Shown: positions 8,900 to 16,006 of the stretch, piece after piece
Layout of the letters: each line of letters opens with the position of its first letter
How positions within the stretch are numbered: the stretch's first letter is position 1
Made by a program: the position numbers and the translations under genes
DNA from: a virus
DNA: 31,834 nucleotides
IMG/VR virus record: IMGVR_UViG_3300027983_000069
Coordinates: 1 to 31,834 of that record
Reading direction: 5' to 3' (one strand)
Notes under the pieces: model-generated
Databases searched by the model: none
What the model saw: only the letters and a program-made list of their open reading frames with translations
What the model was told of the DNA's origin: nothing

Positions 8900-10552
8900 T
8901 TAAGAACAAGGTGTTGATTTAATATCTGTTGTACAAGGACTTACATAAGCCATCATACCATCTAAGGACATCCATCCAAAACCTCCTGAATTATCGGGTT
9001 CTCCTGAATCACAATCAAAAGGATAAACTTCAGCAGTATAATAAGTAGCTGTTAAAGATTGAGTACCAACAGTAGCATTACCTGCAATTTCACTACCTAC
9101 TCTTGCAAATTGAGGTACTTTATCACCTGCATTAACTCTTGATACTAAAGTATTTAAAACACTTGTACCTGTAATATTACCTAATTTTCCACCAGCAGAA
9201 TACTCGTTATCTTTTAAAAATTGAAGAACTAATTTTTTATCAGGAGTAATCCATATTTTTAATACATTAGTTAACATAACACTATCATTAGTACTTAATT
9301 TTACAAATCTAACACTAGTAACATAATTACTTTGTACTAAAAATTCAAACTGAGTATCTGAATTTAAAACTGTATTAGGAATAACTGATACATTTTTATT
9401 AAAAGTTATTGAACCACCTGCATTAACATTTACTCCTCCTACTCCATCATAAGGTTCTACAGTAGTTACACTAGCATAAGTATCATTTGATCCATAATCC
9501 CAGTTTAAAGCAGAACCACCATTCTTTAACGGAATCATTAACATGCCTCTAAAATGAACTACATTACCTATTCTTCTACATCTAGGTCTATAAGCAATAT
9601 CTGAATTACCAGTATAAAAATCAAATCCATGTAAATTAACCCATCCTGTATCTTGAATTTTAGCAGATAAAACATTACCTGCTAAAGTTAAATCTATACT
9701 AGGAGTATCAGTTACAGTTATATTATCTGATGAAGAAGCATTATATATATCACATATTACTAACCAAAGATTGTTAATAGCTTCTGCTACATTATTAGTA
9801 TTTACTACAGGACTCCATTTACCAAGATATAATTGAGAATAAGTTTGTGCAGGATTAGATAGTGTAGAATCACCATCACTTATACATTGAGAAGTAACAG
9901 CAGCTACTACAGAAGCAGGAGATCCTACTGCTGTAAGTAAAGCACAATACCCATTATTAGAATTATTATATAAAGCATTTAAAGCTTCTTGTAGATTATA
10001 AACTCCTGGAGTAAGAACACAAGATACTGATATACTAGGTAAAGTATAAGTAGGTAAATTATCAATTTGTTGTTGTAAATCAGTAAGGGTGACATTAATG
10101 CGATCAATAGAAGTATTAATAATATCAATTTGATCTACAATAGAACATACTTTTGTAGCAATTAATTTAACATAATCAATTAACTGCATAGTAGATTGAT
10201 TACCTACAATAAAGCAAGGTTCTACACTTACTACACAATCTGGACAATTATCCTGATTTTTAGGTACATCAGGAGTAACACCATTAAGTTCACATACTTT
10301 ATTAATAAGTAATTGAATTAATGTTTGAAAATCTTTTGGTGGACAAGCAGTTAAGTTTATACAAGCTAAATCATAATTAGATACATTTAATTGATCTAAT
10401 ATTGTACATAATTCAGTAGCTAAACTAAATATTACTTCAGAAATAGAATCTCCTTTACATAACTTAATACAAGGAATAGCTCGTCCTTGCCAAATAACAC
10501 AATTACTTGATATTGGACTACAAGGTCTATTATCTAAATTTAATGGTTTCAT
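8900..10552 (-). CDS. Long fibre/adhesin-like virion protein with repeated helical modules
   Basis: A 550-residue protein. Residues 15-52 carry the N-terminal module seen also in the 249-aa protein (NCVIWQGRAIPC, then DSISEVIFSLATELC). This is followed by related segments (QTLIQLLINKVCEL at 76-89 and MQLIDYVKLIATKVCSIVDQ at 122-141) and a short coiled-coil-like stretch (about 142-165). The C-terminal half is beta-rich; DTGWVNLHGFDFY and YRPRCRRIGNVVHFRG lie at about residues 303-340 and resemble the start of C-terminal domains in Bacteroidetes phage fibres. The likely role is a head or tail fibre or appendage; which site it decorates cannot be told. It starts 43 bases after the upstream gene and ends ten bases before the 249-aa gene, with which it probably forms a functional pair. 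Confidence 0.7.
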   Translation of the reverse strand: MKPLNLDNRPCSPISSNCVIWQGRAIPCIKLCKGDSISEVIFSLATELCTILDQLNVSNYDLACINLTACPPKDFQTLIQLLINKVCELNGVTPDVPKNQDNCPDCVVSVEPCFIVGNQSTMQLIDYVKLIATKVCSIVDQIDIINTSIDRINVTLTDLQQQIDNLPTYTLPSISVSCVLTPGVYNLQEALNALYNNSNNGYCALLTAVGSPASVVAAVTSQCISDGDSTLSNPAQTYSQLYLGKWSPVVNTNNVAEAINNLWLVICDIYNASSSDNITVTDTPSIDLTLAGNVLSAKIQDTGWVNLHGFDFYTGNSDIAYRPRCRRIGNVVHFRGMLMIPLKNGGSALNWDYGSNDTYASVTTVEPYDGVGGVNVNAGGSITFNKNVSVIPNTVLNSDTQFEFLVQSNYVTSVRFVKLSTNDSVMLTNVLKIWITPDKKLVLQFLKDNEYSAGGKLGNITGTSVLNTLVSRVNAGDKVPQFARVGSEIAGNATVGTQSLTATYYTAEVYPFDCDSGEPDNSGGFGWMSLDGMMAYVSPCTTDIKSTPCS

Positions 10553-10568
10553 ATTATAATATAAGTAT

Positions 10569-10611
10569 TATTAATGACAATTACAAATTTTAATATTAAT
10601 GACAATTACAA
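10569..10611. repeat. 18-base direct repeat at the end of the Cys-repeat gene
   Basis: The 18-base sequence TATTAATGACAATTACAA occurs at 10569-10586 and again at 10594-10611. The second copy contains the stop and last codons (Cys-Asn-Cys-His) of the 593-aa gene; the first copy lies just after it. It looks like a small local duplication of the gene's 3' end rather than a functional site. Confidence 0.8.
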
Positions 10612-12377
10612 TCAGGAATATTATCACAACAGTTTTGAATTAAAGTACAATTATAATCAGCATCCTTACTACCTTGTAAATCAGCTAATTCTTTTTTAAT
10701 CATCCATTTTTGATTATTTTCATCATTAGGACAACAATTGCTTATTCCATATCTTTTTTCAAGAACTTGTTTATATATAATTTCTGAAGAATTGCAAGCA
10801 TATTTTTCATATTTTTCTATATTACAAGTAAGATTAAAATAACCAGGTTTTATAAATCTTTTTTTATAAATTACAGGAGGACATATTTGATCTACACAAT
10901 TACCATAATAAATTACAGATGAATTAAGAGGTAAATCATTCCATTTAATTAAACATACTTTTGCACTAGTTATTCCGGGTTGTATAGTAATAGATTGTAT
11001 AGTAAGATCACAATCTAAATAAGTATAAGTAAAAGCAAAATTACCATTGTTAGTTATTGTACTACATACACAAGGTATATTAATTAAACATTCTTCACAA
11101 TCATCATAAATAAGATTGACTATAACTGTTTCTACATTTGAATGTAAAGTAGTAATTGCAACTGTCCAACAACTATCACAATTTTTTATTGTAATTGTAT
11201 TATTTAAATAAGCATTTAAATTAACAGTAGTAATAATAAATATATCATCATCTAAACAATTTGTCAATTTATAATAAATTGCTTTACAAGCACTACAATT
11301 ATTATAAGTATCAACAATTTCTATTAATTGAGTATTAGGGGGAATATAATTAATTTCTTCTACATTCCAACACCCACCACATTCTAATTTAACAGTTTTA
11401 CTTACATAATTAGAATAATTTTCTGTACTATATTTTATTAATAATGAATTATCACAATTTATAAATTTATAAGCAATAATAGGTAAACATGAAATACAAT
11501 CTTCAAATACTTGTGATACTGTAACATCAATTGGACATTGACAATCAGAATTTAAAGATTTACTTACAACCCAACATCCATCATGTCCTACTAATTCTAC
11601 TACTGAACTACTACCTATATATTGAGATAAAATTTGATTATTAGTATATAATATTTCATCTGTACTACAATTAGTAAGTTTTATACAAAGATCTGGACAT
11701 TCATTATCAATACAATTACCATTTTCAACAATAGAATATTGCCCTGTTACACCTCTAACTAAAGGATAATTTATAGAACAAAATTTAGCTGATCCAAATG
11801 TTTTAACTAAATTTCCATCACAATCTAAATACTGAATTTTAGAAGCATTACCAACTATTTCATAACATTTACAATCACAAGGATCTTCTACGGCATTAAA
11901 GGTTACAGCAACAACATTATCACAAACACCTTCATTTAAAGTTACATAAAAAGTATCATCAACAATTCCACCTCCTGCATTAATACTTATAAACTGATTT
12001 AAATATGCTGAAAGATTAGTATTAGTATTTCCTATAGTACCACTACAACCATATAAAGTATAACAACTACTATCACATTCAGGACATTCTTTAACATAAA
12101 GACTACAATTTGTGTTAAGTAATGTTAATGTGTTATAAGTAACATCTTCAGTATAAGTAGGAGCAGTAGGTAAGTTATCATAATCATTAAAATTTAAAAT
12201 AGGAGCTGTTCCTATATCAAATGTTTCTATTGAATAACATACATTTTTTAAACCATTTACTTCAATTCCCAAATAAGAATAAACTCCTGGATTTAAACCA
12301 CTATTAAGCCGTTTAAAATACAAAACAGTATTATCACAACAAGAAGTAAACTTTAAAAAAAGAATTAATGGAGGCAT
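10596..12377 (-). CDS. Cysteine-rich repeat virion protein (adhesin/fibre-like)
   Basis: A 593-residue protein with very many Cys. Two kinds of repeat can be seen. Type A (about 65-70 residues; roughly 99-165, 228-297, 298-364, 365-430) has the pattern Y-K-L-x-N-C ... L-x-x-Y ... CW-x-V ... C-x-x-C. Type B (about 168-228 and 436-500) has the pattern CxC ... YLDCD ... K-x-C-x-I ... GNC-x-(D)-x-x-CP. A C-terminal part with CNSSEIIYKQVLEKRYG (528-544) ends in DCNCH. Similar Cys-rich beta repeats occur in surface proteins of Bacteroidetes phages; the role is unknown but position beside the fibre genes suggests an exposed appendage. Its ATG overlaps the TAA of the 42-aa zinc-ribbon gene by one base (TAATG). 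No enzymatic motif or membrane segment was seen. Confidence 0.7.
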   Translation of the reverse strand: MPPLILFLKFTSCCDNTVLYFKRLNSGLNPGVYSYLGIEVNGLKNVCYSIETFDIGTAPILNFNDYDNLPTAPTYTEDVTYNTLTLLNTNCSLYVKECPECDSSCYTLYGCSGTIGNTNTNLSAYLNQFISINAGGGIVDDTFYVTLNEGVCDNVVAVTFNAVEDPCDCKCYEIVGNASKIQYLDCDGNLVKTFGSAKFCSINYPLVRGVTGQYSIVENGNCIDNECPDLCIKLTNCSTDEILYTNNQILSQYIGSSSVVELVGHDGCWVVSKSLNSDCQCPIDVTVSQVFEDCISCLPIIAYKFINCDNSLLIKYSTENYSNYVSKTVKLECGGCWNVEEINYIPPNTQLIEIVDTYNNCSACKAIYYKLTNCLDDDIFIITTVNLNAYLNNTITIKNCDSCWTVAITTLHSNVETVIVNLIYDDCEECLINIPCVCSTITNNGNFAFTYTYLDCDLTIQSITIQPGITSAKVCLIKWNDLPLNSSVIYYGNCVDQICPPVIYKKRFIKPGYFNLTCNIEKYEKYACNSSEIIYKQVLEKRYGISNCCPNDENNQKWMIKKELADLQGSKDADYNCTLIQNCCDNIPDCNCH

Positions 12378-12505
12378 TATTTAGGGGTAGTTATAGGTTT
12401 AACAGGTTTATTTATACAATTAGTACATCCTTGAGTACCATTTGGAAAAGTTCTTTTTTGACAACTACAGCCTAAAGATATATTACAGTTAGGGCATTTT
12501 GACAT
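12377..12505 (-). CDS. Small zinc-ribbon protein, 42 aa
   Basis: An intact 42-codon ORF between two structural genes, short enough to be overlooked. The product starts MSKCPNCNISLGCSCQKRTF and has seven Cys: CPNC (4-7), CSC (13-15) and CTNC (27-30) with one residue each side, forming a compact zinc-ribbon-like pattern. The tail is Pro/Thr/Lys-rich (KPVKPITTPK). It begins 18 bases after the stop of the 186-aa gene and its TAA overlaps the ATG of the 593-aa Cys-repeat gene (TAATG), so it is likely translated and coupled. Function is unknown; it could be a small virion or assembly protein, and the Cys pattern echoes its Cys-rich neighbours. Confidence 0.75.
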   Translation of the reverse strand: MSKCPNCNISLGCSCQKRTFPNGTQGCTNCINKPVKPITTPK

Positions 12506-12523
12506 ATAATTTGGTTTAAAAAA

Positions 12524-13084
12524 TTAACAATGTGAACAATTCATTTTATTAAGCAATTTTAAAGCATAATTATATAACACCATTCCTTTTTGAGGTTCAT
12601 GACAAAATTCTACTTTTGATTTTGCAGCTTCTAAATACATTTTAATTAATCTAAGTTCTTCTAATTTTTTCTTAATTAAAGAAGGAGGATCACAAGCACT
12701 TATATCTATATCACATAAAATTTTGTAATATTTATTCATTGCTATAGAAGTTCTTAAATAATTGTATTCAACATATACTTGATCATTTGGCGATACACTG
12801 TATTTAATAATATAAATTCCATCTGGTATATTTACATGTTGAGTATCACAATCTTCCACTTGTAATTGTAAATCACATGCTGTAAGTGTAATATGCCCTG
12901 TATCCTTAAAATCAACCATTACAGCACCTTCTATTTGATTAGAGTAGGTAAACCCAGGAACAGTTATATTAAGAGTAGGACAAGAAACAGTAACAGTATC
13001 TAAATAAACACTTGTATCAAATATTTTTAATATACAAGGATTTATTACAAAAGGAATTTCTAAACTTAAAACATGATTTGCCAT
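12524..13084 (-). CDS. Conserved structural protein of Bacteroidetes phages
   Basis: A 186-residue protein. The N-terminal two thirds are beta-rich (an Ig/jelly-roll-like look, about 1-110), with VSPNDQVYVEYNYLRT at 97-112. The C-terminal third is a long helix region (138-182) with EAAKSKVEFCHEPQKGM (152-168), and the protein ends in CSHC. I recognise the PNDxVYVEYNYLRT ... AKxKVEFCHEPxKGMxLY pattern as a family recurring in crAss-like and other Bacteroidetes phage structural regions, but with no known function. It heads the Cys-rich fibre block, just downstream of a strong terminator, so it may be expressed from a weaker or read-through transcript. It could act as an anchor or adaptor for the fibre proteins that follow; this is inference. 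Confidence 0.65.
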   Translation of the reverse strand: MANHVLSLEIPFVINPCILKIFDTSVYLDTVTVSCPTLNITVPGFTYSNQIEGAVMVDFKDTGHITLTACDLQLQVEDCDTQHVNIPDGIYIIKYSVSPNDQVYVEYNYLRTSIAMNKYYKILCDIDISACDPPSLIKKKLEELRLIKMYLEAAKSKVEFCHEPQKGMVLYNYALKLLNKMNCSHC

Positions 13085-13095
13085 AATATCTTTAT

Positions 13096-13129
13096 AAAAA
13101 AAAGGAGAGGAGTTATTAACCCAACTCCT
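13096..13129 (-). terminator. Intrinsic terminator after the 548-aa structural gene
   Basis: On the minus strand AGGAGTT (13129-13123) pairs with AACTCCT (13114-13108) around an 8-base loop, followed by CTCC and a run of eight T (13103-13096, with one more A/T stretch beyond). It lies about 36 bases after the TAG stop of the 548-aa structural protein. Confidence 0.8.
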
Positions 13130-13164
13130 TTTTCTAGTTTAATTGTTTAATTTTTGTTTAATTA

Positions 13165-14811
13165 CTACACTAAAGGCGTAGCAGGGAAATAGATTACATT
13201 TGAACATGCTGTTGAACAAGTGAATTTTTCAAAATCACATAAACCACAACCATCCTGAATTGCATCTGCTAAAGTGTTAAAAGCTGTTAATTCAACTAAA
13301 GAAACAATTTGCAACAAATATTGATCAGAATCAAAAGTTCCAGAAGGATTACTATGACGAGGAACACTATGTTGAATATAACTACCCCAATACAAACTAT
13401 TACGATTAATAGCTTCTACAATTTGATTTCCTTGTGTAATCTCTCTAATTCTTAAATCAGAATGTAAAAAGTTTTGTCTGTATGATTCAGATAAAGTAAT
13501 ATCACGTAATACAGTTTCTCCAAGACCATTAGCCTGAGTAGCTAAACATTGGTGTACTATACAAAGACCTTCAAATTCACAAGGATTACCATTTAAATCT
13601 AATTCAGAAGCATACAATTTAACAGGTTCTGTTTCATAAAAATCTGATATTTGAAAAGTACAATCACCAAATTTAGTATCAACATAAGCACCATTAAAGA
13701 TCATACCAGCACATTTACCATCAATGTGACCATTACTTACATAATTATTCCAAGTGTTTCCACCAGCAATAGCTAAATCAGCCGCAGATGTACCTGGTGC
13801 ATACCAAAGCAATCCTGTTTCATCTTGAATAACAATTTGAAGAAAAGGATTTATCAATGCATAATTTAAAATTCCATTAGCCCAGTTAATAAATACTGTT
13901 GTTGAATCTACTGCTACAGGAGCAATAGCATCAGCAGGACAACATCCTGTATATGCTTCTGCTGTATAATAGGTATTACGTTCTAAATATCTCAATACAG
14001 GAGAACCTTTAATATCAACACGTAAATTGTATGTTTCACCACACATAAATTCTTTACAACAAGAAGCTCCACCAGAACCTGTAATAACATCTACATTAGC
14101 AGCTGTTACAGTAGAGATTGTATAAATTGCTAATGTACCCGGTACACCTGCTTGTGGTGTAATAGTTACTGTATCAGTAGCAGTATAACTTTTACCAAGA
14201 CTTGCTATACCAGTTACAGTTGGAACACCTCCTGCAATTGTCACAAATAATGTTAATCCAGAACCTGTTCCTGTTACAGCAACTGTTTTTACTACAATAG
14301 CAGTAGCACTGTTAGTATAACCTACTCCAGGAGTACTTACTACACCTGTTAAAACACCTTCTCCAGCAGTCCAATAAGTAGAACCAATATGTAAAATTTC
14401 ATTTTTAGGTGCACATGGTTGAACAGTATACATTCTAGAAATATACTTAGGATTAATCATTTTAGATTTATTGGTTTCTTGATAACCACCTTTAAAAGGT
14501 CCTATGTTATCATTTCCATAAATAGCAGAACCAGCTAAAACAAAAGGACAGCAAGCAGTTCCAGGAGTTGCAGGAGCTAATGATAAGTTTGTTTTTGGGT
14601 CAAATATTCCAACATAACCATTAGTTTGTTTACTAGGAGCAGCTGCTGAAAGTAAATTTAATAGATAAGTAGGACGACCAGCTGTTGTAAGAAATCCATT
14701 TTGGGTTGTTGAAAGTACAGAAGTACCATCTACCAAAGTAAAAGGTAAAGATGTTCTTGTTGTTCCTGTACCTAAAAAGGTTTTATGGAACGCATGATTA
14801 AAATAAGCCAT
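13165..14811 (-). CDS. Major-type virion structural protein (possible auxiliary capsid protein)
   Basis: A 548-residue protein starting MAYFNHAFHKTFLGTG. A distinctive core segment (YNLRVDIKGSPVLRYLERN at 261-279, then YTAEAYTGCCPAD at 282-294 and VFINWANGILNYALINPF) matches what I recall of a virion protein family shared by crAss-like and some marine phages. An inserted beta-rich Gly/Thr repeat (about 156-245) interrupts the N-terminal half. The gene stands alone: a 99-base upstream gap, and a strong terminator just downstream, as with the MCP, suggest high expression and a high-copy virion protein such as an auxiliary capsid or capsid-tail joining protein. The TAG stop is followed directly by TAA. 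No protease or enzyme motif is visible. The exact virion position is unknown. Confidence 0.68.
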   Translation of the reverse strand: MAYFNHAFHKTFLGTGTTRTSLPFTLVDGTSVLSTTQNGFLTTAGRPTYLLNLLSAAAPSKQTNGYVGIFDPKTNLSLAPATPGTACCPFVLAGSAIYGNDNIGPFKGGYQETNKSKMINPKYISRMYTVQPCAPKNEILHIGSTYWTAGEGVLTGVVSTPGVGYTNSATAIVVKTVAVTGTGSGLTLFVTIAGGVPTVTGIASLGKSYTATDTVTITPQAGVPGTLAIYTISTVTAANVDVITGSGGASCCKEFMCGETYNLRVDIKGSPVLRYLERNTYYTAEAYTGCCPADAIAPVAVDSTTVFINWANGILNYALINPFLQIVIQDETGLLWYAPGTSAADLAIAGGNTWNNYVSNGHIDGKCAGMIFNGAYVDTKFGDCTFQISDFYETEPVKLYASELDLNGNPCEFEGLCIVHQCLATQANGLGETVLRDITLSESYRQNFLHSDLRIREITQGNQIVEAINRNSLYWGSYIQHSVPRHSNPSGTFDSDQYLLQIVSLVELTAFNTLADAIQDGCGLCDFEKFTCSTACSNVIYFPATPLV

Positions 14812-14910
14812 TTTGTTTTTTGTTTTTAATTAATAAATATACATACATATCTTAATATAAGAAATATTCCTAATATAAACAAGTTATATCTAAAAATAAA
14901 TTTTTTATAT

Positions 14911-15609
14911 TTAATTATTTCTTTCAGCAGATCCAGAACCTCTTGAAAATTGATTTCCAGATTCAGTATCTCCAGCAATAATACTTACTGCTTCATCTAT
15001 GATTAATTCTATAATATCATCTTTAAATTGACATTGAACTTCTACAATAGTTTGAAGATTAGTATAAGGATCTACACATCCTGTTATTTGAATTTTAATA
15101 GGTTGCTTATAGTATATTAAGTTAGCTTCTTCAATATTAAATTCTTCATTAGTATAGATGTTAACTGCTCCTCCTTTTAAAGTAGCAAATGTTTCAGCCC
15201 ATTCAAAATTAGGTTGTTTAGATTTATCATTAAGCAAAAGATTAAGATTACCTTCTTCAGCAAGATATACATTCATTCTTCTTTGATCACAACAACCTTT
15301 TTTAGCAAAAGCATCTACTCTTTTCCATTGTAAGTATTCATCAGGAAGTATTCCATTGTAATAATACTTTTTATTAATTAAGGGTAAACTAAAAGTATCT
15401 AAAAGTACTTGTAAATCATCTTTTCTTCTGGTAGATTGTTCATCACCTTCTTTAACTTGATTAATACCATGAAGTTGTCTTCTAACCCATTCAACTTGAG
15501 CCTTATTAAAAGATTCAACTATTTGCCAACACTCTATATTATCATAATCCTGACTATCTAGTTTGTTAAGTCTTTGTTTTATTTTAATAGTAATAGTACT
15601 GTTTTGCAT
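14911..15609 (-). CDS. Conserved virion assembly/connector-type protein
   Basis: A 232-residue protein. The N-terminal helical part (RLNKLDSQDYDNIECWQIVE at 13-32, then FNKAQVEWVRRQLHG) and the C-terminal acidic part (IDEAVSIIAGDTESGNQFSR at 205-224) are features I associate with a structural family conserved across crAss-like phages. The middle is beta-like, with YYKQPIKIQITGCVDP. The likely place is the head-tail connector or tail, from its position between the capsid group and the fibre/tail group; this is inferred. It begins three bases after the stop of the 76-aa gene. It is followed by 99 AT-rich bases without a clear terminator, where a promoter for the 548-aa gene may lie though none matches TAnnTTTG. 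Confidence 0.62.
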   Translation of the reverse strand: MQNSTITIKIKQRLNKLDSQDYDNIECWQIVESFNKAQVEWVRRQLHGINQVKEGDEQSTRRKDDLQVLLDTFSLPLINKKYYYNGILPDEYLQWKRVDAFAKKGCCDQRRMNVYLAEEGNLNLLLNDKSKQPNFEWAETFATLKGGAVNIYTNEEFNIEEANLIYYKQPIKIQITGCVDPYTNLQTIVEVQCQFKDDIIELIIDEAVSIIAGDTESGNQFSRGSGSAERNN

Positions 15610-15612
15610 TTG

Positions 15613-15843
15613 TTATTTCTTTTTAGTTTTAACAACTTTTTTAATCACACCTCTACCTTTTAAAATATCAGCTTTAGTAACTTTACCATCTTTATTTAAA
15701 TCTGGAAAACCACCTGTTTTACTTTTACCCTCAGATCTAGTCCAAGCAGCTGTACTTCCTCCTTTAGCCATTTTGTGATCAGAATCTTTCATTATACTAC
15801 CATCTGGCATTATATGATAACCTTTTGGAATTTTAGTTTTCAT
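15613..15843 (-). CDS. Small basic protein with an EF-hand-like Ca2+ loop
   Basis: A 76-residue Lys/Gly-rich protein. It contains MAKGGSTAAWTRSEGKSKTGG (residues 25-45), the signature of a small phage domain of unknown function (DUF6321-like, from memory). This runs into DLNKDGKVTKAD at 48-59, which fits a calcium-binding loop of the EF-hand/dockerin type with Asp/Asn at positions 1, 3, 5 and 12. The C-terminus is poly-basic (KKVVKTKKK). No membrane segment. It sits between the 50-aa GLYANIHAKRKRI protein and the 232-aa structural protein, with gaps of two and three bases, so the group is probably co-translated. A virion-internal, DNA- or capsid-associated role is possible; nothing in the sequence proves it. 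Confidence 0.75.
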   Translation of the reverse strand: MKTKIPKGYHIMPDGSIMKDSDHKMAKGGSTAAWTRSEGKSKTGGFPDLNKDGKVTKADILKGRGVIKKVVKTKKK

Positions 15844-15845
15844 AA

Positions 15846-15998
15846 TTATTTCTTTTTAGCAGTTTTTGCAGATTTAACAAAATTTTGTTTAGTAGGAGCA
15901 CCTTTAGTTCCGGGGGTTTTCATTGTTTCCCCAGAACCAGATGCTATTCTTTTTCTTTTTGCATGTATGTTAGCATACAATCCTTTCTTTGTCATCAT
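15846..15998 (-). CDS. Conserved small basic phage protein, 50 aa
   Basis: An intact 50-codon ORF between two annotated genes. The product begins MMTKKGLYANIHAKRKRIAS and continues GSGETMKTPGTKGAPTKQNF, ending in VKSAKTAKKK. The GLYANIHAKRKRI...GSGExMxxPGxKGAPT pattern is one I recall as strongly conserved in small proteins from distant phages, including marine podoviruses and myoviruses. Its function is unknown. It has the high Lys/Arg content of a nucleic-acid- or virion-associated peptide. Two adjacent ATGs (15998 and 15995) could serve as start; the second gives 49 aa. It stops two bases before the ATG of the 76-aa gene and starts eight bases after the 320-aa gene, so it fits snugly in the operon. 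Confidence 0.85.
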   Translation of the reverse strand: MMTKKGLYANIHAKRKRIASGSGETMKTPGTKGAPTKQNFVKSAKTAKKK

Positions 15999-16006
15999 TT
16001 AAAAGA

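Noticed and set aside
14812-14910. Promoter for the 548-aa gene in the 99-base gap
   Set aside because: The gap is AT-rich and has TATTT-like strings, but no TAnnTTTG with a correctly spaced TTG on the minus strand.
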